Shown here piece by piece: positions 19,124 to 27,404 of a DNA stretch of 64,000 bases (its first letter is position 1; every line of letters begins with the position of its first letter). Location: assembly GCA_965216365.1 (NCBI GenBank), contig CBDCFT010000010.1, positions 1 through 64,000 of the forward strand. The letters are read 5' to 3'. The stretch comes from CBDCFT01 sp965216365 (GTDB taxonomy: Bacteria > Pseudomonadota > Gammaproteobacteria > Arenicellales > CBDCFT01). The translations under genes and the position numbers were made by a program. The notes beneath the pieces were generated by a model that saw nothing but the letters and a program-made list of their open reading frames with translations, was not told the origin of the DNA and did not search any database.

Positions 19124-19520
19124 CGTCGGGTTAATCAAACTCGCCATTGATTTCGTTAACCGTGGTGGTGTCTTTCTGCTGGATTCTCCCGTAGGTTCCA
19201 TGGAGTTGCATGGCGAAGATTTGTATTTGTCGGAATCCAACGGGTGGATGGCGATTTATCATGGCGACGAACCGTCAGGCGAAATCCGCAGTCATTTGCA
19301 TTTGAAGTGCGGCGTGTTGAAATCAGCGCGAATTATTAAAGAAAAAGAATACACCCCTTATCTGGCTTTTTGGGTGCAAGATAGCGATGGAGAACCAGTC
19401 GTCCATGCTTATTTTCCTTCCTTTTATGATTGGTCGAATAACAAGGCGATCATTCAGTCAAACAAGGACTTCTTCAAGATTTGGGAGCGGCGATACGGTT
19501 CCGAATTCGTTCTGGAATAG
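19116..19520 (+). CDS. hypothetical protein, third gene of the DUF3726 operon
   Basis: About 134 residues from the ATG at 19116, which overlaps the DUF3726 stop by 8 bases. An upstream GTG at 19095 is also in frame. The protein is soluble and rich in aromatic and acidic residues (MELHGEDLYLSESNGWMAIYHGDEPSGEIRSHLHLKCGVL, then YLAFWVQDSDGEPVVHAYFPS). The LHLKxGxxKSARI...FxVxDxxGxxVxxxYFP layout is loosely like the beta-sheet repeat of HutX/ChuX heme-utilisation proteins. That resemblance is weak and should be tested by profile search. Confidence 0.7.
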   Translation: MTDVGLIKLAIDFVNRGGVFLLDSPVGSMELHGEDLYLSESNGWMAIYHGDEPSGEIRSHLHLKCGVLKSARIIKEKEYTPYLAFWVQDSDGEPVVHAYFPSFYDWSNNKAIIQSNKDFFKIWERRYGSEFVLE

Positions 19521-19662
19521 CTCAACAGTCATTACGTCTGCTATTTAAAAGTAGTCTTATTTAATACCGGGCAGCACGATAACTGCAACGATTTCGGTAA
19601 TCGTTGCGTTTAGTCGGATAATTCTTAAAGTGACCTTCTCCATTAACTGAAAGGAGAAAGTC

Positions 19663-19980
19663 ATGAAGAAAAATATTTTGCTAGCGGCGACGGTAGTTGC
19701 TTTGGGTTTCGGCGCATCCAGCGCTTTCGCCGGTGGTCCTGGCGCAACTTTGAGTCAGGCGGCGGAGCATTCCGCAAACGCGGTTGTCTATTCCGGTGGC
19801 GCGAGTGTGCAGGCGGCAGCAGCAGTGGTATCGCTGCCATTCCTGGCTGTCGGAAAAGCGCCTGCATACAGCGCGCAGATCGGCGAGTCGTTGTGGGAGT
19901 TTTCCGGTGAACCGTTGCCCATTGCAACGGAACCGATTACGGCAGGTTCTGATCCGAACTCCGCGCTCTTCGCGGAATAA
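19663..19980 (+). CDS. small secreted protein paired with DUF2145
   Basis: 105 residues with a clear Sec signal peptide (MKKNILLAATVVALGFGASSAFA) and a small Ala/Gly/Ser-rich mature part. The start at 19663 has a strong ribosome site (AAAGGAGAAAGTC). A 5' leader hairpin (19585-19592 with 19600-19607) precedes it. It ends three bases before the DUF2145 gene, so the two are co-translated. Function is unknown; it presumably acts in the periplasm with its partner. Confidence 0.75.
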   Translation: MKKNILLAATVVALGFGASSAFAGGPGATLSQAAEHSANAVVYSGGASVQAAAAVVSLPFLAVGKAPAYSAQIGESLWEFSGEPLPIATEPITAGSDPNSALFAE

Positions 19981-19983
19981 GTC

Positions 19984-20799
19984 GTGCGCAAGTTCTTTTT
20001 AATATTGTTATTAGTGCCCGGTTGGGCGGTCGCGGAACTCGGCAGTAGCCGCGCGACCGTCCAGGGTCGTTTCCCCGTGGATGTGATCGCTGGGTTTGCG
20101 AAAAGCGTGGAGAATTTGCTGGCTCAGCAAGGTGCGATGCTGGCACTGGTTGCGCGCGCAGGGCGCCCGCGTGAAGAATTGCCAACAGGTGTGGAGTTTA
20201 CCCATGTTGGGTTTGCCGTCTATTCGAACATCGAAACATCGGATGGGCGTGTTCTGCCGGGATACGCAACGTACAACCTGTATCAAAAAGACGATCGGCT
20301 AAACGAAAGCGAATTGGTTCAGGATTACATGCTGGATTTCTTTCTCGGCGCGCAGGAGTTGAAAGCAGGTATCGTTATTCCGCACACAAAACTGCAAAAG
20401 GAATTATTGCAGATGATCTCGGATGGTTCGTGGCGTGAGTTGCACAATCCGCGTTATTCCGTGATATCGAATCCTTTTAACAGTCGCTATCAAAATTGCA
20501 CGGAATTTATACTGGACGTTATGCATGCAGCGATCTATGACACCACAGATCAATTAAAAATCAAACAAGTAACGAACAACTATTACCAACCCTACCGAAT
20601 CAGAAAAAACCCGTTAGCGGTGATGCTGGGTGGGATGTTCAACAAGGAAATTGCCGTCAATGATCACGACGGCGTTTTCGCGACATCTACCTTTACGAGT
20701 ATCGTGGACTATATGGAGAAATATCAGCTTGCCGAGGGTGTCTACGAGATTAGGGCTGACCCGTTAGGACACGCTTTCGTAAAACACGAAACGAATTGA
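19984..20799 (+). CDS. DUF2145 family secreted protein
   Basis: 271 residues with a signal peptide (VRKFFLILLLVPGWAVA). The mature part follows the DUF2145 pattern: ALVARAGRPREELPTGVEFTHVGFAVYSNI, QLYF-like YNLYQKDDRLN, NPFNSRYQNCTEFILDVMHAAIY with a Cys, and NDHDGVFATSTFTSIVDYM. The RYQNCTEF/H...H arrangement resembles the NlpC/P60 or YiiX type of Cys-His hydrolase, a cautious inference. GTG start. Its last 50 bases overlap the end of pyrF on the opposite strand. Confidence 0.8.
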   Translation: MRKFFLILLLVPGWAVAELGSSRATVQGRFPVDVIAGFAKSVENLLAQQGAMLALVARAGRPREELPTGVEFTHVGFAVYSNIETSDGRVLPGYATYNLYQKDDRLNESELVQDYMLDFFLGAQELKAGIVIPHTKLQKELLQMISDGSWRELHNPRYSVISNPFNSRYQNCTEFILDVMHAAIYDTTDQLKIKQVTNNYYQPYRIRKNPLAVMLGGMFNKEIAVNDHDGVFATSTFTSIVDYMEKYQLAEGVYEIRADPLGHAFVKHETN

Positions 20800-21595
20800 T
20801 TTCATCACGAAGTTTTAGAGTCGCTTCACGTGCAGTTTGTGCAAAATCATCATCGGAACCGGCGTATAAAATTGCGCGTGACGACGAAATAATCAAACCC
20901 GTACCGCCGGATGTGCACCCATGTTTCACAACAGCAGCAACGTCACCGCCTTGTGCACCGATTCCGGGAACCAGTATCGGCATATCGCCGACAATTCGTC
21001 GGATATCGCCCAGTTCTTCTGGGTAAGTCGCACCGACAACTAGTAAACAATTGTTATTAACGTTCCATTTGCTTGCAACGTTGTGCGCGATTTGTTGATA
21101 AAGCGGTTTGTCACCTGTGGTGAGGTTCTGAAATTCCGCCGAACCGGGGTTGGAATTACGACATAAAACAAGCACGCCCTTATCCGCGTAATTGAGAAAC
21201 GGCTGAACCGAATCCTGACCAAGATACGGGTTCACGGTTACTGCGTCCACTCCATAACGCACGAAAGCTTCGTTAGCGTAGTGTTCCGCGGTGGAGCCGA
21301 TATCGCCTCGCTTGCTATCCAGGATGACTGGGATATCCGGGTAGTTATCGTGAATGTAACTTATTGTCTGTTCCAGTTGGTCTTCGGCTGCGCACGATGC
21401 ATAGTGGGCGAACTGTGGTTTGAACGCGCACACCAGATCGTGGGTGGCGTCAATGATTGCTTTATTGAACGCAAATATTTTATCCGTTTGATTTTTTAAT
21501 TCGCCTGGAAATCGTGCCGGGTCTGGATCGAGTCCGACGCACACAAGGGAATTGTTGTCTTTCCAGGCTTTGTGCAGTTTATGGATGAAGTTCAA
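20750..21595 (-). CDS. pyrF: orotidine 5'-phosphate decarboxylase, group 2
   Basis: Converts OMP to UMP in pyrimidine synthesis. The sequence follows the group 2 form: SLVCVGLDPDPARFP, FAFNKAIIDATHDLVCAFKPQFAHY, the catalytic VILDSKRGDIGSTAEHYA and LVPGIGAQGGD. I place the start at the TTG at 21593-21595 (MNFIHKLHKAWKDNNS), where the family normally begins. The open frame extends upstream to 21646, but those 17 residues are encoded by a REP element and the start context is poor. The 3' end runs 50 bases into the convergent DUF2145 gene. Confidence 0.92.
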   Translation of the reverse strand: MNFIHKLHKAWKDNNSLVCVGLDPDPARFPGELKNQTDKIFAFNKAIIDATHDLVCAFKPQFAHYASCAAEDQLEQTISYIHDNYPDIPVILDSKRGDIGSTAEHYANEAFVRYGVDAVTVNPYLGQDSVQPFLNYADKGVLVLCRNSNPGSAEFQNLTTGDKPLYQQIAHNVASKWNVNNNCLLVVGATYPEELGDIRRIVGDMPILVPGIGAQGGDVAAVVKHGCTSGGTGLIISSSRAILYAGSDDDFAQTAREATLKLRDEINSFRVLRKRVLTGQP

Positions 21596-21620
21596 GTGGT
21601 TTGATGATGGGGCCAGACCA

Positions 21621-21683
21621 TTCGCGACTAAAGTCGCTCCTACCAATTAGATTGCATTCTGTAGGAGCGAGCTTGCTCGCGAA
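21621..21683. repeat. pair of REP-like elements in inverted orientation
   Basis: TTCGCGACTAAAGTCGCTCC at 21621-21640 (minus orientation) and GTAGGAGCGAGCTTGCTCGC at 21661-21680 (plus orientation) form a divergent pair around a 17-base spacer. Further copies of the GTAGGAGCGACC family are at 41790-41812 and 42124-42146. They lie just upstream of pyrF and extend its open frame artificially. Confidence 0.75.
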
Positions 21684-21722
21684 CAGCCATTCCAAGAAGC
21701 AAATCAAACGGCGTCATTAAAA

Positions 21723-22739
21723 TCAAATAGGGCTATCACAATACGATTGTAACTTATCATATAACACTTGTTTGATGGTGAGGCCGTCGCTGCGAATTCG
21801 CTCCCGAGCCTGCATGCGTCGTCGGCCGGGCAAACGTGCGTTATCTTGAGATTCGATGGCTTCGGCCAATGCTTTCATGTTAGCGCGGTACTGGTCACCA
21901 CCAAAATGATTGGGGTTAATAGCGATAAAGAATTGACCTGTGCGGGTAGGGCCGCCGCTGTTATCGGCGAAAGAACTTGCATTGATGCTTAACGTAGCGC
22001 CGGTCAGTGCCGCAGCCATGGTTTCTACGATCAACGCTTGCCCGGCGCCTTTGTAACCGCCTGCCGGAACCATGGTACCGCCCAAAGCGGTTTTCGGGTC
22101 GGTGGTCGCGTTACCGTCTTTATCCAATGCCCAGCCTTCGGGAATAGGTTCGTCGTTATTTGCGTGTACGATGATTTCGCTTTTTGCAACTACGCTGGAC
22201 GATTGGTCGACGACGAAAACGGCCTCGTCGTTATCGCCTGGAACCGCACATGAAATCGGATTGGTTCCGAATACCGCTTTAACACCACCATAAGGCGCAA
22301 TCGATGCGGGTGCATTGGTGAACGCCAATGCGACCAGCCCATTGTTTGCCAGTTTTTCGGTGTGATAACCCAAAACACCGCAGTTGTACGAGTTGACCAC
22401 GCTGAGTGCTGCGACGCCGAGTTCTTTTGCACGGGGGATCAGGTTTTCAAAGCCAAGATCGATAGCGGGATGGGCGAAACCGTCTTTCGCGTCCACAGTC
22501 AGTGCTGAACCTTTGTCGTTAACCATTATAGGTTCGGCGTTGCCGTCAACTTTACCGCAGCGCGCGTGCTCGCAGTAAGTCGGTAAGCGAGCAAGACCAT
22601 GACTGTGAATACCGTCGAGTTCCGACGCTACTACCGATTCGGTCACCGAGCGCGCGTTGTTATCGCCGGTGTTGCTGGCTGTCAGCGATCTATACGTTAA
22701 ATCGGAAACTTCGTCGATGGAAAGATTGATTGTCGTCAT
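21723..22739 (-). CDS. Ldh_2 family NAD(P)-dependent oxidoreductase (malate/lactate dehydrogenase or imino-acid reductase type)
   Basis: 338 residues of the malate/L-lactate dehydrogenase superfamily, unrelated to classical Rossmann LDHs. Signatures: ASELDGIHSHGLARLPTYCEHARCG near the N-terminus, VVNSYNCGVLGYHTEKLA, FTNAPASIAPYGG, FGTNPISCAVPG and MVPAGGYKGAGQALIVE. Members include ureidoglycolate dehydrogenase and piperideine/pyrroline-2-carboxylate reductase, and the sequence alone does not decide between them. The ATG overlaps the stop of an upstream GMC remnant by four bases, so this was the second gene of a GMC-Ldh_2 operon. Confidence 0.88.
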   Translation of the reverse strand: MTTINLSIDEVSDLTYRSLTASNTGDNNARSVTESVVASELDGIHSHGLARLPTYCEHARCGKVDGNAEPIMVNDKGSALTVDAKDGFAHPAIDLGFENLIPRAKELGVAALSVVNSYNCGVLGYHTEKLANNGLVALAFTNAPASIAPYGGVKAVFGTNPISCAVPGDNDEAVFVVDQSSSVVAKSEIIVHANNDEPIPEGWALDKDGNATTDPKTALGGTMVPAGGYKGAGQALIVETMAAALTGATLSINASSFADNSGGPTRTGQFFIAINPNHFGGDQYRANMKALAEAIESQDNARLPGRRRMQARERIRSDGLTIKQVLYDKLQSYCDSPI

Positions 22740-22864
22740 GTTTTATTCGCGTTGTTCAGAATCATGTCCGCCGCTTTTTCGCTAATCATGATTGTTGGTG
22801 CATTGGTGTTGCCAGAGGTGATAGTCGGCATGATGTAGTCGTACTGAGGTTTGATATCAGGCAT
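22736..22864 (-). pseudogene. GMC oxidoreductase remnant with large in-frame internal deletion
   Basis: A 42-codon open frame starting at ATG 22862-22864. It begins MPDIKPQYDYI, the usual start of a GMC (choline/alcohol dehydrogenase-like) enzyme just before the FAD-binding loop. It jumps directly to MPTITSGNTNAPTIMISEKAADMIL, the usual C-terminal end. The intact GMC gene at 28825-30414 ends MPEIVSGNTNAPTIMIAEKAADMIL and starts DQFDYIIVGAG, so about 500 residues are missing here while both ends stay in frame. The stop still overlaps the Ldh_2 ATG, so the stub may persist for translational coupling. Confidence 0.85.
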
Positions 22865-22959
22865 CTGGAAAGATAAATTCAGTACTATCAAGTTAACAAG
22901 ATGGAAACAAACTGCTGTGCCCACGCATTGAATTCAGGTTGCTTAACAATCAAGGAATA

Positions 22960-23703
22960 TTATGGCAATTGATTTCGTAAGACGACCGGTTTCGCTTGCT
23001 TTCGTCTCATACGGATGTTCAACATTTCCACTAAAACGGAGAAACCCATGGCAAAGTAGATATAACCCTTGGGCACATGCATATCCAGTCCATCTCCTAT
23101 TAAAACAACTCCTACGAGGATAAGGAAACTTAGCGCCAGCATTTTTATACTCGGATGTGCATCGACAAACTCGCCAATCGTCTTAGCGGCGAACATCATT
23201 ACAGCAACGGCGATGATGATCGCTATTACCATTACCGGGACATCATCAGCCATGCCGACGGCGGTTATAACGGAATCCAATGAAAAAATAATGTCGATGA
23301 CCGCGATCTGGCCAAGGATCAACCAATATCTTGAAGAAATATTTCCCTGACTCTGCGTTTCTTCCGCCCCCTCAAGACTCTCCCAAATCTCCTGGGTGCT
23401 TTTCCACAGCAGAAACAGGCCACCTGAAATCATAATTAGGTCGCGTCCCGAAATTTCCTGGTTGAAAATGGTAAACAAGGGACTCGTTAGTCGCATCATC
23501 CAGGCCAGTGACAACAAAAGCAAAATCCGCGTGACCATTGCCAACGCTAACCCGATTATCCTTGCGGAGTTTCTACGATCTTTAGGTAGGCGGCTTACAA
23601 CAATTGAAATAAAAATAATATTGTCAATGCCCAATACAATCTCTAAAGCGGTCAGTGTTGCTAATGCCAACCAAGCTTCCGGATTTGCAACCCATTCAAA
23701 CAT
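22960..23703 (-). CDS. terC: TerC family integral membrane protein
   Basis: 247 residues, seven or more membrane segments, with the two TerC acidic signatures LEIVLGIDNIIFISIVVSRLP and VIDIIFSLDSVITAVGMAD, and a C-terminal VPKGYIYFAMGFSVLVEMLNI. TerC proteins are linked to tellurite resistance, manganese export and cofactoring of exported metalloproteins. This form lacks the CBS/CorC tail. The ATG is preceded by GAGAGAAC. I looked for a manganese yybP-ykoY riboswitch upstream and did not see one. A TTGACA at about 23876-23881 on the minus strand is a possible -35 box. Confidence 0.93.
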   Translation of the reverse strand: MFEWVANPEAWLALATLTALEIVLGIDNIIFISIVVSRLPKDRRNSARIIGLALAMVTRILLLLSLAWMMRLTSPLFTIFNQEISGRDLIMISGGLFLLWKSTQEIWESLEGAEETQSQGNISSRYWLILGQIAVIDIIFSLDSVITAVGMADDVPVMVIAIIIAVAVMMFAAKTIGEFVDAHPSIKMLALSFLILVGVVLIGDGLDMHVPKGYIYFAMGFSVLVEMLNIRMRRKQAKPVVLRNQLP

Positions 23704-23914
23704 TTGTTCTCTCTCGGCAAAAATTTTTGGTTCAGTAAAAAGCGGAGTCGTTCAAAAGCTTAATTTTTATCACTGGCGATATTAGAGTACTTTTCCCTAG
23801 GAGATGTGCTTAATCGATGGTCAGAGGCAGTAGCCTGATGTTTGACGATAGATTAATCGAGTCCGTAGAAGTTAAGTTGTCAATGCCTGCCAGGTTTGTC
23901 TGGATTTTTCTTTG

Positions 23915-24676
23915 TTACTCGTCTTCGGCCAACATCGCTAAATCGTTGGCGGCCTCACGCAACAATGGTAGGTAGCGTTCACTTTGATTGATGGAGATAC
24001 GCGACGCCGGAGCCTGAATTGCGAGCGAGCTATAAAATCTGCCTCGCTTGTCCTTGATAGGTACCGCGATAGCGACAACATCATCATAAAACTCCTGGTT
24101 GTCGATCGAAAACTGTTGTCGCTCGATATTATCGACTTCGGCGAGCAGCATGTTGGGATTGGTAATCGTGTTTTTTGCGCGAGCCTCAAGTCTTAGCTTA
24201 CTGATTACCGCCTTGCGCCGCGGTTTTAGTAGCGTACTCAGGTAAAGTTTGCCGCTCGCGGTGCAGTAAAGTGGAACCCGCATCCCGATTGAAAACTGCA
24301 GTCGCAAAGGTTCCTTGGTTTCAACGCGATCGGAATAGGCCATGTACAGACCATCAGGGTAGGCGATATTACAGGTTTCACCGACCTCTTCTGACAGTTC
24401 GGTCAGTATGGCGTGGCGTGTGGCACCGAAACGAGAATTGGCCAGTACGCCGACAGCAACATCAAAAAGGCGTTTGCCGGCCTGATAACTTTTACCATCG
24501 ATTCTCTTGAGCAGGTATCCACGCGCTTCGAGCGTGGCGCAAAGCCGGTGCGCGGTTGCCTTGGGCAGGTTCAGCGCCTCGTTGATCTCGGTTGCGCTAA
24601 GCGGCTTCGTCGATGCGGCGACGGTGTCGAGAATATCAAGCACCCGCTTGATCGTGGAGCCGCGTTCGCGCTTCAT
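23915..24676 (-). CDS. IclR family transcriptional regulator
   Basis: 253 residues. The N-terminal winged helix is KRVLDILDTVAASTKPLSATEINEALNLPKATAHRLCATLEARGYL. The C-terminal effector domain carries GETCNIAYPDGLYMAYSDRVE, MRVPLYCTASGKLYLSTL and VVAIAVPIKDKRGRFYSSLAIQAPASR. It lies immediately downstream of the fused TRAP permease on the same strand and probably controls the TRAP/GMC module. IclR regulators commonly respond to small aromatic or organic acids. A remnant of a close relative is at 31052-31303. Confidence 0.92.
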   Translation of the reverse strand: MKRERGSTIKRVLDILDTVAASTKPLSATEINEALNLPKATAHRLCATLEARGYLLKRIDGKSYQAGKRLFDVAVGVLANSRFGATRHAILTELSEEVGETCNIAYPDGLYMAYSDRVETKEPLRLQFSIGMRVPLYCTASGKLYLSTLLKPRRKAVISKLRLEARAKNTITNPNMLLAEVDNIERQQFSIDNQEFYDDVVAIAVPIKDKRGRFYSSLAIQAPASRISINQSERYLPLLREAANDLAMLAEDE

Positions 24677-24748
24677 ATGTGTCGGCCTTTGCCAGGAAAG
24701 ATATCAGCCTGCCAGGCGCCTGGATTGTAGCAGTTGCACCATGATGAT

Positions 24749-27223
24749 TTACCCACCAGACATTATTTTGGGTAACCAAAGCACCATTTGCGGGAAGGCA
24801 AACAGCAGGATGAGACCAATGAGCTGAATTCCCATGAACTGGATCATGCCCAGATAGATGTCCTTGAGATCCCAATTCGGCACGACCCCCTTCAGGAAGT
24901 AGGCCGACAAGGCCACAGGAGGGGATAGCCACGCTGTCTGCAGGTTCACCGCGACCAGTATGCCAAACCAGACCATCAGGTCGTAGCGATCCAGCCCATG
25001 GACGTCCAGCACCTCGACAGTCGGCAGTAAAATCGGCACAACGATCAGAACAATAGGCACCCACTCCAGTGGCCATCCCAGAAGGAAGATCAATGTCATA
25101 ACCAGAATCAGAATGAGGTAAGGCGACATGTCGAGACCAAGCAGCAACTCGGTCAACATTTTTGGCGTGCCCAAAGCACTGAATTCGGCGCCAAAGAAGT
25201 TGGATGCGGCAACCAGGAACATGATCAAAACTGTGATCTCCAGGGCTTTGACCAGGCTGTCAAAGAAACTGGGAAAGGTGAACTTGCGATAACCGATAGA
25301 TAACAAGATGGCACCAAAGGCACCCATTGCCGCAGCTTCGGCAGGTGTTGCAAAGCCAAGGAGAATCGACCCCAAAGCAAAAGAAATCAGAATCGTCGGA
25401 GGCATGAGTCCTCTGAAGAACTCGTCCCAGAGTGCCGAGAAACGAAACTCACTTTCAGCGGCAGCGCTGTAAATCGGCCGTCCCAAATACGCCAAAAGCA
25501 CGGTGAATGCAGCAAAGATGATCGACCAGATCGGTAGGCCACCGCCCTCGCCCATATTCGCAACAATCATATAGAGGTGGAAGAATACCGCGATCGGAAC
25601 AACCATCTTGAGCACATTCAACCGTCGGTATGCGGCATAGGCGACGGCGCAGGTAATGATCAACGCGATCAAACCGCCAAACGGGATCACCCCTCCAAAT
25701 GTACCGCTCAAGCCAAGCCCAAAGATTCGGCAAACCGTCAAAAGGCCGAGGCAGATCAGCGCCACCTCAGCACCATAGAAAGAGGAGGTTTCGGGTTGGT
25801 CCTCTTCTGCCAAAATGGGTCCAAGTTTCGGATTCAGCCAGCAGCGTCCAAGCGTGTAGAGCAGGTACAGGGACGCCAGTAGGGCGCCGGGAATAAAAGC
25901 TGCCCGGAACAGGTCGAGGGTGGAGACTTCCAGAACCGGTCCCATGACGATCAGCATAATCGAGGGCGGGATCAGGATGCCCAACGTGCCGCCGGCCGTG
26001 ATAGTGCCTGCCGCAAGCTGAACGTTATAGCCGGACCGACTCATGGTCGCCCCGGCCATAATCCCAAGCAGGGTCACAGAAGCACCCACGATGCCAGTGG
26101 CGGCTGCAAAAATGGTGGATACGATCAGCACGGCGATGAACAGCGCGCCGCGGACCCGCGCCATGATCATCTGGATCGACGCGAACAGCCGGTCCATCAA
26201 GCCTGCCGCTTCCATGATAATCCCCATTAGCACAAAGAGCGGCACTGCCATGAGCTGATCGTTCAACATGGTGGAGTTGGTGTTCAGCGTCATCAGCAGC
26301 GTGGTCAGCTTGAAGTTGGAACCCCAGATACCGAAGACAAAGGCAAGGAAGATCAACGTGAACGAAATGGGGAAGCCGATAAAGATCACGAACAGCATGG
26401 CGCCCAACATGATCAATCCGATAGTAGCCTTGTCCATCTCCGGGCGGGCAGACATGATCTTGGAAAACCATTCGCCACCGGGGACCAGGTCCGGTTTGAA
26501 AACGGCCAGAACAAGCCAGGTCAACGCAATTAAATAAATCGGTAAGGCACGGACAAACCAACGTTCTCGCTCTTTACCCATCTTGTGAAATGCACGGAAA
26601 ATCTCAGGGATGCCTTGTAGCAACAGGAGCAAGCCACCGACCGGCATCGCCAGGCGCGCGGGCCACAAAAGCGGTCCCCAGGCGCTGTCGATCTGCATGG
26701 TTTCATTTGTCGAATAGGCCAGCCACCAGAACTGTGAGGCGATCACAGTGAAGAAGATCATCGAAGGAATAAAGAACAAGAGATACAGTGCCGCATCCAC
26801 CGTGGCTTGCGTCTTTGCTGACCAGTTTCGATACAGGAAATCGGCGCGGATATGAACCCCACGCATCAGTCCATAACCCGCGGCCGCCATGAAGAGCACC
26901 CCGGCTAACATACGGCTGGTGTCATACACCCAAAGTGTGGGGCCAAGCCCAATGGCCCGGGCGAAATTTTCGAACCCGGCATCTTGCAGGATCGCGAAGG
27001 AGTTTCGCGAAATGACTTCGAAAACCACAACTGCAATGAGCGGTACCATGAGCAGGGCTATAATTTGGCCCGCGCGATGGTTGAGGACGTCAATGGCTGC
27101 CGTAATCGGGCGTTGCCAGGCCGTCATATCTTCTGGCGTTTCACCCGGTGCCTCAGCACGCCGCTCCGCAATCAGTTCGTCAGCAATCTCGAGTTCTTCT
27201 GGATTTACTTCTTCTTCAGCCAT
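24749..27223 (-). CDS. dctQM: TRAP transporter fused permease (DctQ-DctM)
   Basis: 824 residues joining small and large TRAP permeases. A hydrophilic acidic N-terminus (about 1-40) is followed by the DctQ part (about 45-240, including YGLMRGVHIRADFLYRNWSAK). Then come two linker helices and the DctM part (about 270-824) with FVLMGIIMEAAGLMDRLF, TGIVGASVTLLGIMAG, ITAGGTLGILIPPSIML and AVNLQTAWLSPPVALSAYFLKG. The transported compound is unknown. The partner receptor gene lies upstream. The region looks more GC-rich than the genes on either side, which may mean transfer. Confidence 0.92.
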   Translation of the reverse strand: MAEEEVNPEELEIADELIAERRAEAPGETPEDMTAWQRPITAAIDVLNHRAGQIIALLMVPLIAVVVFEVISRNSFAILQDAGFENFARAIGLGPTLWVYDTSRMLAGVLFMAAAGYGLMRGVHIRADFLYRNWSAKTQATVDAALYLLFFIPSMIFFTVIASQFWWLAYSTNETMQIDSAWGPLLWPARLAMPVGGLLLLLQGIPEIFRAFHKMGKERERWFVRALPIYLIALTWLVLAVFKPDLVPGGEWFSKIMSARPEMDKATIGLIMLGAMLFVIFIGFPISFTLIFLAFVFGIWGSNFKLTTLLMTLNTNSTMLNDQLMAVPLFVLMGIIMEAAGLMDRLFASIQMIMARVRGALFIAVLIVSTIFAAATGIVGASVTLLGIMAGATMSRSGYNVQLAAGTITAGGTLGILIPPSIMLIVMGPVLEVSTLDLFRAAFIPGALLASLYLLYTLGRCWLNPKLGPILAEEDQPETSSFYGAEVALICLGLLTVCRIFGLGLSGTFGGVIPFGGLIALIITCAVAYAAYRRLNVLKMVVPIAVFFHLYMIVANMGEGGGLPIWSIIFAAFTVLLAYLGRPIYSAAAESEFRFSALWDEFFRGLMPPTILISFALGSILLGFATPAEAAAMGAFGAILLSIGYRKFTFPSFFDSLVKALEITVLIMFLVAASNFFGAEFSALGTPKMLTELLLGLDMSPYLILILVMTLIFLLGWPLEWVPIVLIVVPILLPTVEVLDVHGLDRYDLMVWFGILVAVNLQTAWLSPPVALSAYFLKGVVPNWDLKDIYLGMIQFMGIQLIGLILLFAFPQMVLWLPKIMSGG

Positions 27224-27308
27224 GCCTCTTCTCCTCGTTAGGTTAGAACTCGTTTTGAGCTCTCATTATTTGTACTGGGCCAAGGCCCTTCCTTAAAGAA
27301 ACTTCGAA

Positions 27309-27329
27309 GCGAGGCCCTGACGGCCTCGC
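27309..27329 (-). terminator. hairpin between dctP and the fused permease gene
   Basis: GCGAGGCC (27309-27316) pairs with GGCCTCGC (27322-27329) around a five-base loop. Its place between receptor and permease mirrors the hairpin in the first TRAP operon. No strong T run follows, so it may act as a 3' stabiliser of the receptor mRNA. Confidence 0.5.
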
Positions 27330-27352
27330 CAAGAAGTCACTTACTACTTGAT

Positions 27353-27404
27353 ATTACTTGAGTGTGTCTGCGTGTGTTATTACTTGAGTGTGTCTGCGTG
27401 TGCA
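27353..27404. repeat. 26-bp tandem duplication at the dctP stop codon
   Basis: Two nearly identical copies of a 26-base unit (27353-27378 and 27379-27404) beginning ATTACTTGAGTGTGTCTGCG. One copy encodes the last residues and TAA stop of the receptor gene on the minus strand. The other repeats the same end just after the stop. It is a recent-looking slippage duplication. Confidence 0.8.

Noticed and set aside
23704..23914. Manganese (yybP-ykoY) riboswitch before terC
   Set aside because: The conserved core elements of that riboswitch are not visible on the minus strand of this gap.
24636..25076. 146-codon open frame overlapping the TRAP permease end
   Set aside because: Shadow of the permease and IclR promoter region, no recognisable product.
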